Shown here: positions 56,837 through 64,000 of the stretch, piece by piece
How positions within the stretch are numbered: the first letter of the stretch is position 1
Layout of the letters: the number at the start of each line of letters is the position of its first letter
Assembly: GCF_901764975.1 (NCBI RefSeq)
Contig: NZ_CABFKH010000003.1
Span: 1 to 64,000 of the forward strand
From: Actinobacillus indolicus
Lineage (GTDB): Bacteria; Pseudomonadota; Gammaproteobacteria; Enterobacterales; Pasteurellaceae
Direction of reading: 5' to 3'
Length of the DNA: 64,000 bases
The notes under the pieces: model-generated
Database searches by the model: none
Told to the model about the DNA's origin: nothing
Seen by the model: only the letters and a program-made list of their open reading frames with translations
Translations under genes and position numbers: made by a program

Positions 56837-58464
56837 TGAACATCAAAAACCTGCGTCGTCTTTATCACATTATTCACACCTTTCTCCGCTATGGTATTGA
56901 TGAGGTAATTCCAGATATTCCACTAACACGAGGGGTTCGTTGTGGGCGGAAATCCTTGTTTTGGGTAAAAAATCAATATCCGAACGAGCCTTTTGGCGTG
57001 CGTTTACGCCTTGCCTTGCAAGAGCTTGGGCCGGTGTGGATTAAGCTGGGACAGATGCTTTCTACTCGTCGAGATCTGTTTGAACCTGAATTAGCAGATC
57101 AGCTTGCGTTGCTACAAGATTCTGTTGAAGCCTTTGATGGAAAACTGGCTCGTCGTTTAATTGAAGAGGCTCTGGGTGATAAGCTGGAAAAATGGTTTGA
57201 TGATTTTGATGAAACCGCATTGGCTTCTGCGTCTATTGCCCAAGTGCATACGGCAAAATTCAATCAAAACCAACCGCTTGCAGGTAAAGAAGTGGTATTA
57301 AAAGTCCTTCGCCCAGAAATTGACCGGGTGATTAAGGACGATTTAGCCTTGATGTACCGTTTGGCGAATTGGATTCCACGTTTAAATAAAGAGGGCAGAC
57401 GCTTACGCCCTGTGGAAGTGGTGCGTGAGTATGAAAAAACGCTGTTGGACGAACTCGATCTTCGCAAAGAAATGGCAAATGCTATCCGCTTGCGTAACAA
57501 TTTTGAAAACAGTGAAATGCTCTATGTGCCCGAAATGTATCAAGCGTTTTGCCATAAAAATGTGATTGTGATGGAACGGATTTATGGTATTCCTGTGGCA
57601 AATATTGATGATCTAAAAGCTAACGGCACTGATATGAAACTGCTTGCCGAACGTGGTGTGCAGGTGTTTTTTACGCAGGTTTTCCGTGATAGCTTTTTCC
57701 ACGCCGATATGCATCCAGGTAACATTTTTGTGAATCCAAATCACCCCGAAAATCCGCAATATATCGGGATTGATTGTGGTATTGTCGGCACCTTAAATCA
57801 GAACGATAAACGCTACCTTGCCGAAAGTTTTGTTGCCTTTTTCAATCGTGATTATCGCCGAGTTGCGTTAATGCACGTTGAGTCAGGCTGGACACCAGCA
57901 GATACCGATATTGATGCTTTTGAAGAAGCCTTTCGAGAAGTCTGTGAGCCGATTTTTGCTAAACCCCTTTCGGAAATTTCGTTTGGACATGTTTTGTTGA
58001 ATTTGTTTACCGTTGCTCGTAAATTCAATATGGAAGTACAGCCACAGTTGGTGTTATTACAAAAAACATTACTTTATATTGAAGGTCTAGGCAGACAGGT
58101 TTATCCCCAGTTAGATTTATGGCAAACCGCTAAACCGTTTTTACAAGATTGGTTGAATGAACAAGTGGGCTTTAAAGCGATGTGGCGAGATCTAAAACAG
58201 CGTGCTCCGCAATTTAGAGAGCATTTTGCCGAGTTCCCTGAAGCGATGTTCCAAGCCTTGCAACAACAAAAACAGATTAATTTCCGTTTAAATGAAATTA
58301 ATCAAAGCCTGAAAGCACAACGTAATAATACGGGCTTTTCCCGTTTGATGATTTTAGGCGTAGCGATTGCCGGTACCTTTTGGAAGTTTGAAGCCTTGCC
58401 GTTGTGGGTGAGTGTGCCGTTGCTAGTCGTAGAATTTGGATTATTGATCAAAATGCTTAAATAA
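56836..58464 (+). CDS. ubiB: Ubiquinone biosynthesis protein UbiB (ADCK-like atypical kinase)
   Basis: Membrane-anchored ADCK/UbiB-family ATPase needed for ubiquinone synthesis. 542 aa. The Ala-rich loop and KxGQ motif [20 protein letters not shown] lie near residue 72; the nucleotide-binding Lys is in [22 protein letters not shown] is the catalytic-loop-like motif and [10 protein letters not shown] the metal-binding loop. Two C-terminal membrane segments ([33 protein letters not shown]) anchor it. In E. coli tatABC follows; here a convergent thioredoxin-like gene does. Confidence 0.96.
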   Translation: MNIKNLRRLYHIIHTFLRYGIDEVIPDIPLTRGVRCGRKSLFWVKNQYPNEPFGVRLRLALQELGPVWIKLGQMLSTRRDLFEPELADQLALLQDSVEAFDGKLARRLIEEALGDKLEKWFDDFDETALASASIAQVHTAKFNQNQPLAGKEVVLKVLRPEIDRVIKDDLALMYRLANWIPRLNKEGRRLRPVEVVREYEKTLLDELDLRKEMANAIRLRNNFENSEMLYVPEMYQAFCHKNVIVMERIYGIPVANIDDLKANGTDMKLLAERGVQVFFTQVFRDSFFHADMHPGNIFVNPNHPENPQYIGIDCGIVGTLNQNDKRYLAESFVAFFNRDYRRVALMHVESGWTPADTDIDAFEEAFREVCEPIFAKPLSEISFGHVLLNLFTVARKFNMEVQPQLVLLQKTLLYIEGLGRQVYPQLDLWQTAKPFLQDWLNEQVGFKAMWRDLKQRAPQFREHFAEFPEAMFQALQQQKQINFRLNEINQSLKAQRNNTGFSRLMILGVAIAGTFWKFEALPLWVSVPLLVVEFGLLIKMLK

Positions 58465-58466
58465 GA

Positions 58467-58499
58467 AGAAAGGGGAGTACAAAACTCCCCTTTGGTTTA
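58467..58499. terminator. Terminator between ubiB and the thioredoxin-like gene
   Basis: AAAGGGGAGT / ACTCCCCTTT stem with an ACAAA loop, with T-rich flanks on both sides. Convergent genes share it. Confidence 0.78.
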
Positions 58500-58510
58500 C
58501 GATGCCTTGT

Positions 58511-59026
58511 TTATCTTGCCCAATCCGCTAGCCATAGCCGAATCTTTATTCCCCAATAGGTTGAGAACCCCGTAGTATGACTAATCATTTTGCCATCTTT
58601 TACGATGACTAAGGTGGGAGTGGCTTGAATATCCCAGCTTTTTGAAAATTCGCCTGTTGGGTCGTTGATGGTTGCAAAACGGTATTGATGCTCTTCCATA
58701 TATTGTTTTACTTCATCATCATTTCCTGATTTGAGTGCAATGCCTAAAATATTCGCATTTTCTTGAGCTAGCTGAGATATGGCTGGGGATGTAAATTCAC
58801 AGAACTTACACCAACTGCCCCAGAAATAAAGTAAAAGCGGTTTTTCATGGCTCAGTTGAGCAATGACTTTAGGTTGCAGGTGAATATCATACAGTACCTG
58901 TTCTGAGAATTGGGTTGGGGCAGTAGGTTTGCGGTACCAATCCATCACAACACTAAGTATGATAAATAAGCTACCAAAGAGAAGAATATTTTTAATAAAA
59001 CGGATCAGAAATGTTTGTTTTTTCAT
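58511..59026 (-). CDS. Membrane-anchored thioredoxin-like protein (TlpA/ScsD type)
   Basis: A 171-aa thiol-disulfide protein with one N-terminal anchor ([20 protein letters not shown], residues 8-27) and a periplasmic thioredoxin domain. The active site is WCKFCE near residues 73-78 (CKFC), and the cis-Pro loop is [12 protein letters not shown]. Similar Pasteurellaceae proteins resemble ScsD or TlpA rather than cytosolic thioredoxin. It overlaps fabR by 4 bp, so it is read from the oxyR-fabR transcript, which is a redox-relevant link. The substrate is unknown. Confidence 0.85.
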   Translation of the reverse strand: MKKQTFLIRFIKNILLFGSLFIILSVVMDWYRKPTAPTQFSEQVLYDIHLQPKVIAQLSHEKPLLLYFWGSWCKFCEFTSPAISQLAQENANILGIALKSGNDDEVKQYMEEHQYRFATINDPTGEFSKSWDIQATPTLVIVKDGKMISHTTGFSTYWGIKIRLWLADWAR

Positions 59027-59652
59027 ATCGTTTCTCGATGTGAATTGACATAAGAGCTTGCGCCACGTGCTAGCATTCTTAATTGCATGACGACACGTTG
59101 TTTTAGTCTTTCACGTTCTTGTGTATTCATATCCAAAGCATGAGATCCTGCTGTAAAAACAAGGGTTACTAAGCCTTCTGATTGGATATAGGCGAGATCT
59201 CGGCTAATTTGTTGATCTTTGAGTTGGATATATTCTGCAAGTTCTGCAACAAAATGTTGGATTTCTCTTGAGGCAGCAGTGCGAAAAGCTTGGGATGTGC
59301 CTGAGCTTTCGCGTAGCAGTAAACGGAACATATTTGGTCGTTCTTCAATAAATTCGAAGAAAGTATCGACAGAAATCACCACAACACTTCCTCCTTTTTC
59401 AAGGCGTTTACGAGCTTGTCGCATGAGCTGGCGAAGGATGAGACCAGATTCATCGACCATGGCTAAACCAAGTTCATCCATATCTTTAAAATGGCGATAG
59501 AATGAGGTTGGCGCGATGCCTGCTTCTCTAGCGACTTCTCGTAAGCTTAAGTTAGAAAAACTTTTTTCTGCGGTTAATTGATTAAAAGCCGCATCAACCA
59601 ATGCTCGACGTGTTTTTTCTTTTTGGATAGCTCTAACGCCCACTACGCTCAT
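59023..59652 (-). CDS. fabR: TetR-family repressor FabR
   Basis: Represses the unsaturated fatty-acid genes fabA/fabB in E. coli and balances membrane saturation. 209 aa. N-terminal [17 protein letters not shown] and [18 protein letters not shown] near residues 40-57. The rest is a helical ligand-binding domain. It overlaps oxyR by 20 bp, so the two are in one operon; in E. coli fabR is also near oxyR. The start could be a later Met, but only the first is preceded by no closer alternative. Confidence 0.92.
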   Translation of the reverse strand: MSVVGVRAIQKEKTRRALVDAAFNQLTAEKSFSNLSLREVAREAGIAPTSFYRHFKDMDELGLAMVDESGLILRQLMRQARKRLEKGGSVVVISVDTFFEFIEERPNMFRLLLRESSGTSQAFRTAASREIQHFVAELAEYIQLKDQQISRDLAYIQSEGLVTLVFTAGSHALDMNTQERERLKQRVVMQLRMLARGASSYVNSHRETI

Positions 59653-60538
59653 TTCTTTGTTCCATTAGTTGTTTAATTTCTTTGGCTAAACGCTCATAAC
59701 GTAAACGTAACGGCGAGCCTGGACGATAAATAAGACCTACCGCACGATAAGGTTCTGGCGCACTAAAATGTAGGTAAGTGAGATTATCACAGCTCCCTGA
59801 ATACGCCGCTAATTCGGGCATAAATGCGATACCAACATTTGCCGCAACCATATTGCGTAATGTCTCTAAACTACTGGCTTTAAAATGGGCATTTTCTGTT
59901 GCACCACTTGAAAAACAATAATCCATGGTTTGTGTTCTTAAGCAATGTCCGTTGTCGAGCATAAGCATCTCTTTATCTCGTAGTTTAGATAACGGAATCA
60001 TTTTTTCTTTCGCCCATTCATGCTCATGGGATACGGCTAATAACATTTTTTCATGGAATATAGGGACTTCAATAAAGGGTTGGCTATTTTTATCAAAGGC
60101 TAAAATACCACAATCTAATTGTCCAGACTCAAGTTGTTCAACCAAGGCTGATGTTTGTAATTCATAAATATACAATTCAAGTTCGGGAAATAGGGATTTT
60201 AAGTGAGGTAAAATAATAGGCGATAGATAAGGGCCTAAGGTTGGAATAATACCGATATGTAATGGTCCAGACATATCCCGCCCTTGGTTACTTGCCATTT
60301 CTTTAAGTACTTTGACTTCGCGTAAAATCACTTTGGCCTGTTCAACCAACATCAAACCTGATTGGGTAAACAAGACTTTACGGCTTGTTCTCTCTAATAA
60401 GACTGTGCCTAATTCATCTTCTAATTTACGAATTTGCCCACTTAAGGTTGGTTGACTAACATTACAAGCATCTGCGGCTTTTCTAAAATGTTTAAAATCC
60501 GCAAGGGCAATTAAATATTCTAAATCACGAATGTTCAT
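59633..60538 (-). CDS. oxyR: Hydrogen peroxide-sensing regulator OxyR
   Basis: LysR-type activator of oxidative-stress genes. 301 aa. The N-terminal winged HTH (about 1-60) has [20 protein letters not shown]. The redox pair C199 and C208 ([14 protein letters not shown]) sits at the E. coli spacing, and [19 protein letters not shown] follows. Divergent from the hybrid peroxiredoxin at 60631, with a 92-bp shared control region. It leads an oxyR-fabR-thioredoxin-like operon. Confidence 0.97.
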   Translation of the reverse strand: MNIRDLEYLIALADFKHFRKAADACNVSQPTLSGQIRKLEDELGTVLLERTSRKVLFTQSGLMLVEQAKVILREVKVLKEMASNQGRDMSGPLHIGIIPTLGPYLSPIILPHLKSLFPELELYIYELQTSALVEQLESGQLDCGILAFDKNSQPFIEVPIFHEKMLLAVSHEHEWAKEKMIPLSKLRDKEMLMLDNGHCLRTQTMDYCFSSGATENAHFKASSLETLRNMVAANVGIAFMPELAAYSGSCDNLTYLHFSAPEPYRAVGLIYRPGSPLRLRYERLAKEIKQLMEQRNERSGR

Positions 60539-60630
60539 ATATTTTTTTATGTTATCTATATAATGAGCTGGATTATGTCATATTTATATGTAAAATGGCG
60601 AGTTTTTTAAAACAGATGTAGGAGAAAATA
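60539..60630. promoter_or_regulatory. Shared control region of oxyR and the hybrid peroxiredoxin
   Basis: A 92-bp AT-rich divergent promoter region. A TATAAT hexamer lies at 60559-60564 and AGGAG ahead of the peroxiredoxin start. An OxyR operator (ATAG/CTAT repeats) is expected from biology; only isolated CTAT-type elements are seen. Confidence 0.35.
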
Positions 60631-61371
60631 ATGTCTTTAAAAGATATGACGGGACAAAGAGTACCAAGCGTTACTTTCAGAACTCGCCAAGGCGATGCTT
60701 GGGTGGATGTTACCACCGATGCGTTGTTTAACAATAAAACGGTAATCGTATTTTCATTACCAGGTGCATTTACGCCAACTTGTTCTTCAACACATTTACC
60801 TCGTTATAACGAATTAGCAAAAGAATTCTATGCCTTAGGCGTAGATGAAATTGTATGTATGTCAGTTAACGACACATTCGTAATGAATGCGTGGAAAGCA
60901 GATCAAGAGTCAGAGAATATTACTGTGATTCCAGATGGTAACGGTGAATTTACTGAAGGTATGGGTATGCTTGTTGGTAAGGAAGATCTGGGTTTTGGTA
61001 AACGTTCATGGCGTTACTCTATGCTCGTGAAAAACGGTGTAGTAGAAAAAATGTTCGTAGAGCCGCAAGAGCCAGGTGATCCATTCAAAGTGTCTGATGC
61101 AGATACGATGATCAAATATTTAGATCCAAACTGGAAAGCAAAAGCATCTGTGGCGATCATCACTAAACCAGGTTGTTCATTCTGTGCTAAATCAAAAGCA
61201 TTATTAACAGAAAAAGGTTTTGCGTTTGAAGAGATCGTATTAGGTCGTGATGCAAGCACCACCTCTGTTCGTGCAATTACAGGCAAAGCAACTGCACCAC
61301 AAGTCTTTATCGGCGGTCAATACATTGGCGGTAGCGAAGATTTAGAAGCGTATTTTGCAAAAGCAGCATAA
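60631..61371 (+). CDS. Hybrid peroxiredoxin-glutaredoxin (Prx5-Grx)
   Basis: Glutathione-dependent peroxidase: the Prx5 domain reduces peroxides and its own Grx domain recycles it. 246 aa. The Prx domain (1-165) has the peroxidatic Cys51 in PGAFTPTCSSTHLP. The Grx domain (about 172-246) has C182-S-F-C185 in KPGCSFCAKS, and TAPQVFIGGQYIGGSED. This fusion is known in H. influenzae and relatives (PGdx). Divergent from OxyR, so induction by peroxide is likely. A terminator follows. Confidence 0.95.
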   Translation: MSLKDMTGQRVPSVTFRTRQGDAWVDVTTDALFNNKTVIVFSLPGAFTPTCSSTHLPRYNELAKEFYALGVDEIVCMSVNDTFVMNAWKADQESENITVIPDGNGEFTEGMGMLVGKEDLGFGKRSWRYSMLVKNGVVEKMFVEPQEPGDPFKVSDADTMIKYLDPNWKAKASVAIITKPGCSFCAKSKALLTEKGFAFEEIVLGRDASTTSVRAITGKATAPQVFIGGQYIGGSEDLEAYFAKAA

Positions 61372-61390
61372 TTTGCAAAAAAATGAGAGA

Positions 61391-61418
61391 AACCGACCGC
61401 TTGTGGTCGGTTTTTTTT
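61391..61418 (+). terminator. Terminator of the hybrid peroxiredoxin gene (USS in the stem-loop)
   Basis: AACCGACC / GGTCGGTT stem with a GCTTGT loop, then eight T. An exact USS (61396-61404) occupies part of the stem and loop. Confidence 0.93.
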
Positions 61419-61538
61419 ATTTATGATGAATCTATGATGAAAGCAAACGTAAATGTAGCCTAAGAATAAGTATAGAAGGACAATTGCAAATTGATTTACC
61501 CTTTGTATAATCACTTCTTTTTCGAATATTGGGGTTAT

Positions 61539-62231
61539 ATGTCATTCAATACAGAAAATAGTTGGAAAAGTGCGTTCAAACTCACTATACCAATATTTAT
61601 GGGATACCTTGCGGCAGGTATTGCCTATGGAATGTTAGCAACTAATGCAGGAATGCCTGCGTGGTTTACAATTGTGATGTGTTTTACCGTTTTTTCAGGC
61701 ACAGCACAGTATGCGGCAATTCCCTTTTTTGTTTCTGGAGCGGGGGTAGTTTCCGTTTTTCTCAGCACTTTATTGATGAGCTTACGTTTTATTTTTTATA
61801 CACTCAATATGCATTCATCATTACCCAAAGAAAAACTCAACCGCTTTTTTGCATTAAGCTATCTGACAGATGAAAACTTCGGCGTATTAACCACCTTACC
61901 TCAAGAAACCCGTCAGGCAATGATGTTTAAAATCAGTATCTTAGGAATGAGTTATTGGACATTTGCCACCATTGTTGGCATTTTACTAGGCGATTCTGTT
62001 TCCCAATATATTCCCAATTTAGATTTCGCACTGCCTTGCTTATTCGCCATTTTAGCTTATGAACAATACAGTAGCCAAAAGCAGTGGAAGCCGATTTTTA
62101 TTGCATTGATTGGATTTTTACTTGCAGGGCAAATCACACAAACAAGCGTCTTGCTTGTGGCAATCATCATCGCCATTATCATTGTCGCTTTCTTGCCCCA
62201 ATCATTCACTGAGAAAAAAGGACAAGTTTAA
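61539..62231 (+). CDS. azlC: AzlC-family branched-chain amino acid exporter large subunit
   Basis: Inner-membrane subunit of a two-part exporter of the LIV-E/BrnFE type. 230 aa from ATG 61539 (GGGGTT just upstream); a longer in-frame reading to 61491 lacks support. Motifs: FKLTIPIFMGYLAAGIAYGM and FSGTAQYAAIPFF. Seven or so helices. Its TAA overlaps the azlD ATG by one base. Confidence 0.9.
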   Translation: MSFNTENSWKSAFKLTIPIFMGYLAAGIAYGMLATNAGMPAWFTIVMCFTVFSGTAQYAAIPFFVSGAGVVSVFLSTLLMSLRFIFYTLNMHSSLPKEKLNRFFALSYLTDENFGVLTTLPQETRQAMMFKISILGMSYWTFATIVGILLGDSVSQYIPNLDFALPCLFAILAYEQYSSQKQWKPIFIALIGFLLAGQITQTSVLLVAIIIAIIIVAFLPQSFTEKKGQV

Positions 62232-62557
62232 TGGAAGCGCAAAATATTATTTATATGTTGATTGCATTGGCATTAGGTACTCAACTTTGTCGCTTTTTAC
62301 CGTTATTTTTACCCAAAACCGTACTATCTTCTCCGATTTTGCAGAAATTGAATAAGATGTTACCGCTTGTGATTATGGTACTACTGGTACTGACGAGCTT
62401 AAGTTTACCGAAAAACAATGAAGGCTATAGCTTATTTATTGCTCAACTGATCGCACTTATTTTGGTGATTGCTAGCTATAAATGGCTAAAGAACATTTTG
62501 CTGAGTGTTGGTTTAGGGATCTTGAGTTTAAATTTGATTTTGTTAGGGCTAAATTAG
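62231..62557 (+). CDS. azlD: AzlD-family branched-chain amino acid exporter small subunit
   Basis: Second subunit of the AzlCD exporter, 108 aa, four hydrophobic helices (IIYMLIALALGTQLCRFLPLF, split over two segments, PLVIMVLLVLTSL, LIALILVIAS, LSVGLGILSLNLILL). Overlaps azlC by 1 bp (TAATG). An exact USS (62362-62370) lies in the coding sequence. Substrate specificity for leucine, isoleucine or valine is by family only. Confidence 0.88.
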   Translation: MEAQNIIYMLIALALGTQLCRFLPLFLPKTVLSSPILQKLNKMLPLVIMVLLVLTSLSLPKNNEGYSLFIAQLIALILVIASYKWLKNILLSVGLGILSLNLILLGLN

Positions 62558-62560
62558 CGA

Positions 62561-62586
62561 AAAAGGTTGGCAATGCCAACCTTCAT
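62561..62586 (-). terminator. Terminator between azlD and gph
   Basis: AAGGTTGGC / GCCAACCTT stem with an AAT loop. A-run before it on the plus strand gives a U-tract to the leftward gph transcript; the rightward T-tract is weaker. Confidence 0.75.
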
Positions 62587-62587
62587 T

Positions 62588-63262
62588 TTATCCCTTCACA
62601 ATCTTCAAAATCTCAGCAAAGTCTTCACAAACATAATCAGGCTCAGACTCACTAATGGGAATATTGTAGTTGTATCCATAGGTTAAACCCACGCTTTTAC
62701 AACCTGCAGCCTTCGCTGCCAAAATATCGTTCTTAGAATCTCCGACAAATAACATCTCGTGGGGATATAAACCAAATTTACCACAAAGGTAATAAAGTGG
62801 CGCTGGGTGTGGTTTAATTTGAGGCAGAGATTGCCCACCAAGCGCTTCTGAAAAGAGATGATCGATTTTAAAGGCTTGCAATACAGGTAAAACGTGCTTA
62901 GTTGGTTTATTTGTTACCACAGCTAAAATATAGCCCTGTGCTTTGAGTGCTTCCAATGTGTCTTTAACATTAGGATAGAGCTTGCTGATGTTGCAGACAT
63001 TTTCGCCATAAAAATAACCAAATCGGCGTTTAATTTGGGCTAATTCGTCCTGTGAAAAGTTATCTGCTTTTCCTGTCCATTCCATTCCTTTCGCAAAAAG
63101 TACATCAGCTCCATTGCCAATCCAAGTCAGCACAAGCTCTTCAGGGGCTTGTGGCAAGCAGACTTCAGCAAAGGCTGAATTAAGCGATAAGGCTAAATCA
63201 GGTAAGCTATTGACTAGCGTTCCATCGAGATCAAAACCGATTAATTTGAATTGTTGTGTCAT
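62588..63262 (-). CDS. gph: Phosphoglycolate phosphatase
   Basis: HAD-superfamily phosphatase that removes 2-phosphoglycolate produced by DNA repair. 224 aa from ATG 63262 with AAGGAG 6 bp upstream; a longer in-frame reading to 63304 is rejected. Motif I DLDGTLVNS (nucleophile Asp near residue 10), motif II VVTNKPTKHV, motif III KPHPAPLYYLCGKF and motif IV FVGDSKNDILAAKAAG. The cap domain lies between I and II. Downstream of lgt, as an independent gene behind an inverted-USS hairpin. Confidence 0.93.
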   Translation of the reverse strand: MTQQFKLIGFDLDGTLVNSLPDLALSLNSAFAEVCLPQAPEELVLTWIGNGADVLFAKGMEWTGKADNFSQDELAQIKRRFGYFYGENVCNISKLYPNVKDTLEALKAQGYILAVVTNKPTKHVLPVLQAFKIDHLFSEALGGQSLPQIKPHPAPLYYLCGKFGLYPHEMLFVGDSKNDILAAKAAGCKSVGLTYGYNYNIPISESEPDYVCEDFAEILKIVKG

Positions 63263-63278
63263 TTTATTCTCCTTAAAA

Positions 63279-63327
63279 GACAAGCGGTGAGATTTTGCAA
63301 ACATTTTGCGTTATCTCACCGCTCGTA
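63279..63327 (-). terminator. Inverted-USS hairpin between lgt and gph
   Basis: CAAGCGGTGAGAT pairs with ATCTCACCGCTCG around an AT-rich loop (GCAAACATTTTGCG). The left arm holds an exact USS (63280-63288). It is just after the lgt stop, leftward. Confidence 0.7.
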
Positions 63328-63329
63328 GC

Positions 63330-64000
63330 TTATTTATTTCTATCCATTTTATAAGCAACCGCCATAATCACTATTCCCCCGATAATCATCGGCAATGAGA
63401 GCAACTGCCCACGCGTGATTAAATCCGCTGCGGTATTTACATTTGGGTCGAACTCACGGAAGTATTCGACGATAAAGCGGAACACTCCATAGCCCACTAA
63501 AAATAGTCCTGCCACCGAGCCTGTTGGGCGTGGTTTACGGATATAAATGTTTAGGATAAAGAACAGTACTAACCCTTCTAAAACGGCTTCGTAAAGTTGA
63601 GATGGATGGCGTGGTAAATAGCCGCCACTCGGGAACATGATTGCCCAAGGCACATCGGTGACACGTCCCCAAAGTTCGTCATTGATGAAGTTACCAATAC
63701 GCCCTAATCCTAGCCCAAAAGGAATAAGCGGTGCGATAAAGTCAGCAGTTTGCCAAAAGCTACGATTTTGACGATGGGAAGTCCAAAGCATTGCAACAAT
63801 CACACCAAGTAAACCGCCGTGGAACGACATTCCCCCTTCCCAAATACGGAATAAATACAGGGGATCTTGTAGGAAGCGGTCGAAGCTATAAAAGAATACA
63901 TCGCCAATTCTGCCGCCCAGTACAACGCCCCAAAAGCCGTTAAACAGAAGCTGATCGACTTGTTCAACACTCCATACACCATTAGAATTTTTTGCACGTT
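63330..64000 (-). CDS. lgt: Phosphatidylglycerol--prolipoprotein diacylglyceryl transferase (5' end outside window)
   Basis: Inner-membrane enzyme that attaches diacylglycerol to the lipobox Cys of prolipoproteins. The reading frame stays open to the window edge; only the C-terminal ~223 residues are present. Seen in order: [31 protein letters not shown] with the catalytic His, [30 protein letters not shown], and [10 protein letters not shown]. The ATG at 63830 within the HGGL region is internal, not a start. Membrane helices LFFILNIYI and [15 protein letters not shown] are near the end. Confidence 0.97.
   Translation of the reverse strand, partial: RAKNSNGVWSVEQVDQLLFNGFWGVVLGGRIGDVFFYSFDRFLQDPLYLFRIWEGGMSFHGGLLGVIVAMLWTSHRQNRSFWQTADFIAPLIPFGLGLGRIGNFINDELWGRVTDVPWAIMFPSGGYLPRHPSQLYEAVLEGLVLFFILNIYIRKPRPTGSVAGLFLVGYGVFRFIVEYFREFDPNVNTAADLITRGQLLSLPMIIGGIVIMAVAYKMDRNK

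Overview
The window is chromosomal DNA from a member of the Pasteurellaceae. The gene products match the Haemophilus/Actinobacillus/Mannheimia pattern: NadR-type V-factor salvage, an OxyR-linked peroxiredoxin-glutaredoxin hybrid, and adjacent murJ and rpsT. At least 28 exact copies of the 9-mer ACAAGCGGT (either strand) are scattered through it. That is the core uptake signal sequence (USS) of the Actinobacillus pleuropneumoniae-type subclade, as opposed to the Haemophilus influenzae type AAGTGCGGT. Together with a complete fhuCDBA ferrichrome operon, this points to Actinobacillus or a close relative; the species cannot be fixed from the sequence alone.

Layout. 1-460 is the tail of an rRNA operon (two tandem 5S genes, tRNA-Asp, tRNA-Trp). 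581-7286 holds xerD, a small membrane protein, and a leftward group murJ > MFS transporter > crcB > DUF2157/GDYXXLXY protein. rpsT and rlmB follow. An intact IS481-family element (8669-9979) sits between rlmB and prfC. 10016-15322 carries prfC, a phosphoesterase overlapping nadR, a ferredoxin, xerC and a small unknown gene. 15395-22852 is glyS and glyQ, separated by about 4.5 kb that contains an AT-rich three-gene operon of unknown function behind a striking structured leader, then a glutaredoxin-like gene, a histidine acid phosphatase, a nitrobindin-like protein and a GST.

23021-28340 has two identical tRNA-Ser genes, trmA, maoP, adhE and rpmB-rpmG. 28466-34611 has radC, coaBC, a three-gene accessory insertion, dut, slmA, yheU and crp. 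34782-42873 is the conserved elongation and lipoate block rsfS-rlmH-mrdA-rodA-rlpA-dacA-ybeD-lipB-lipA. dsbA, yihD and a fused mobA-mobB follow. 45181-51819 is iron acquisition: fhuC-D-B-A and a divergent FhuF-like reductase. The right end has sprT, an RNase T2, cysK, mscL, hemG, ubiE-ubiJ-ubiB, a thioredoxin-like protein, fabR, oxyR, the hybrid peroxiredoxin, azlCD, gph and the truncated lgt.

Most genes are core. The accessory or unusual pieces are the 17526-19053 operon with its three-way-junction leader, the coaBC-dut insertion, the IS481 element sitting in a palindromic repeat, a second copy of that repeat encoding the linker of the MobA-MobB fusion, and a structured rpmB leader. Several terminators are built from head-to-head USS pairs.
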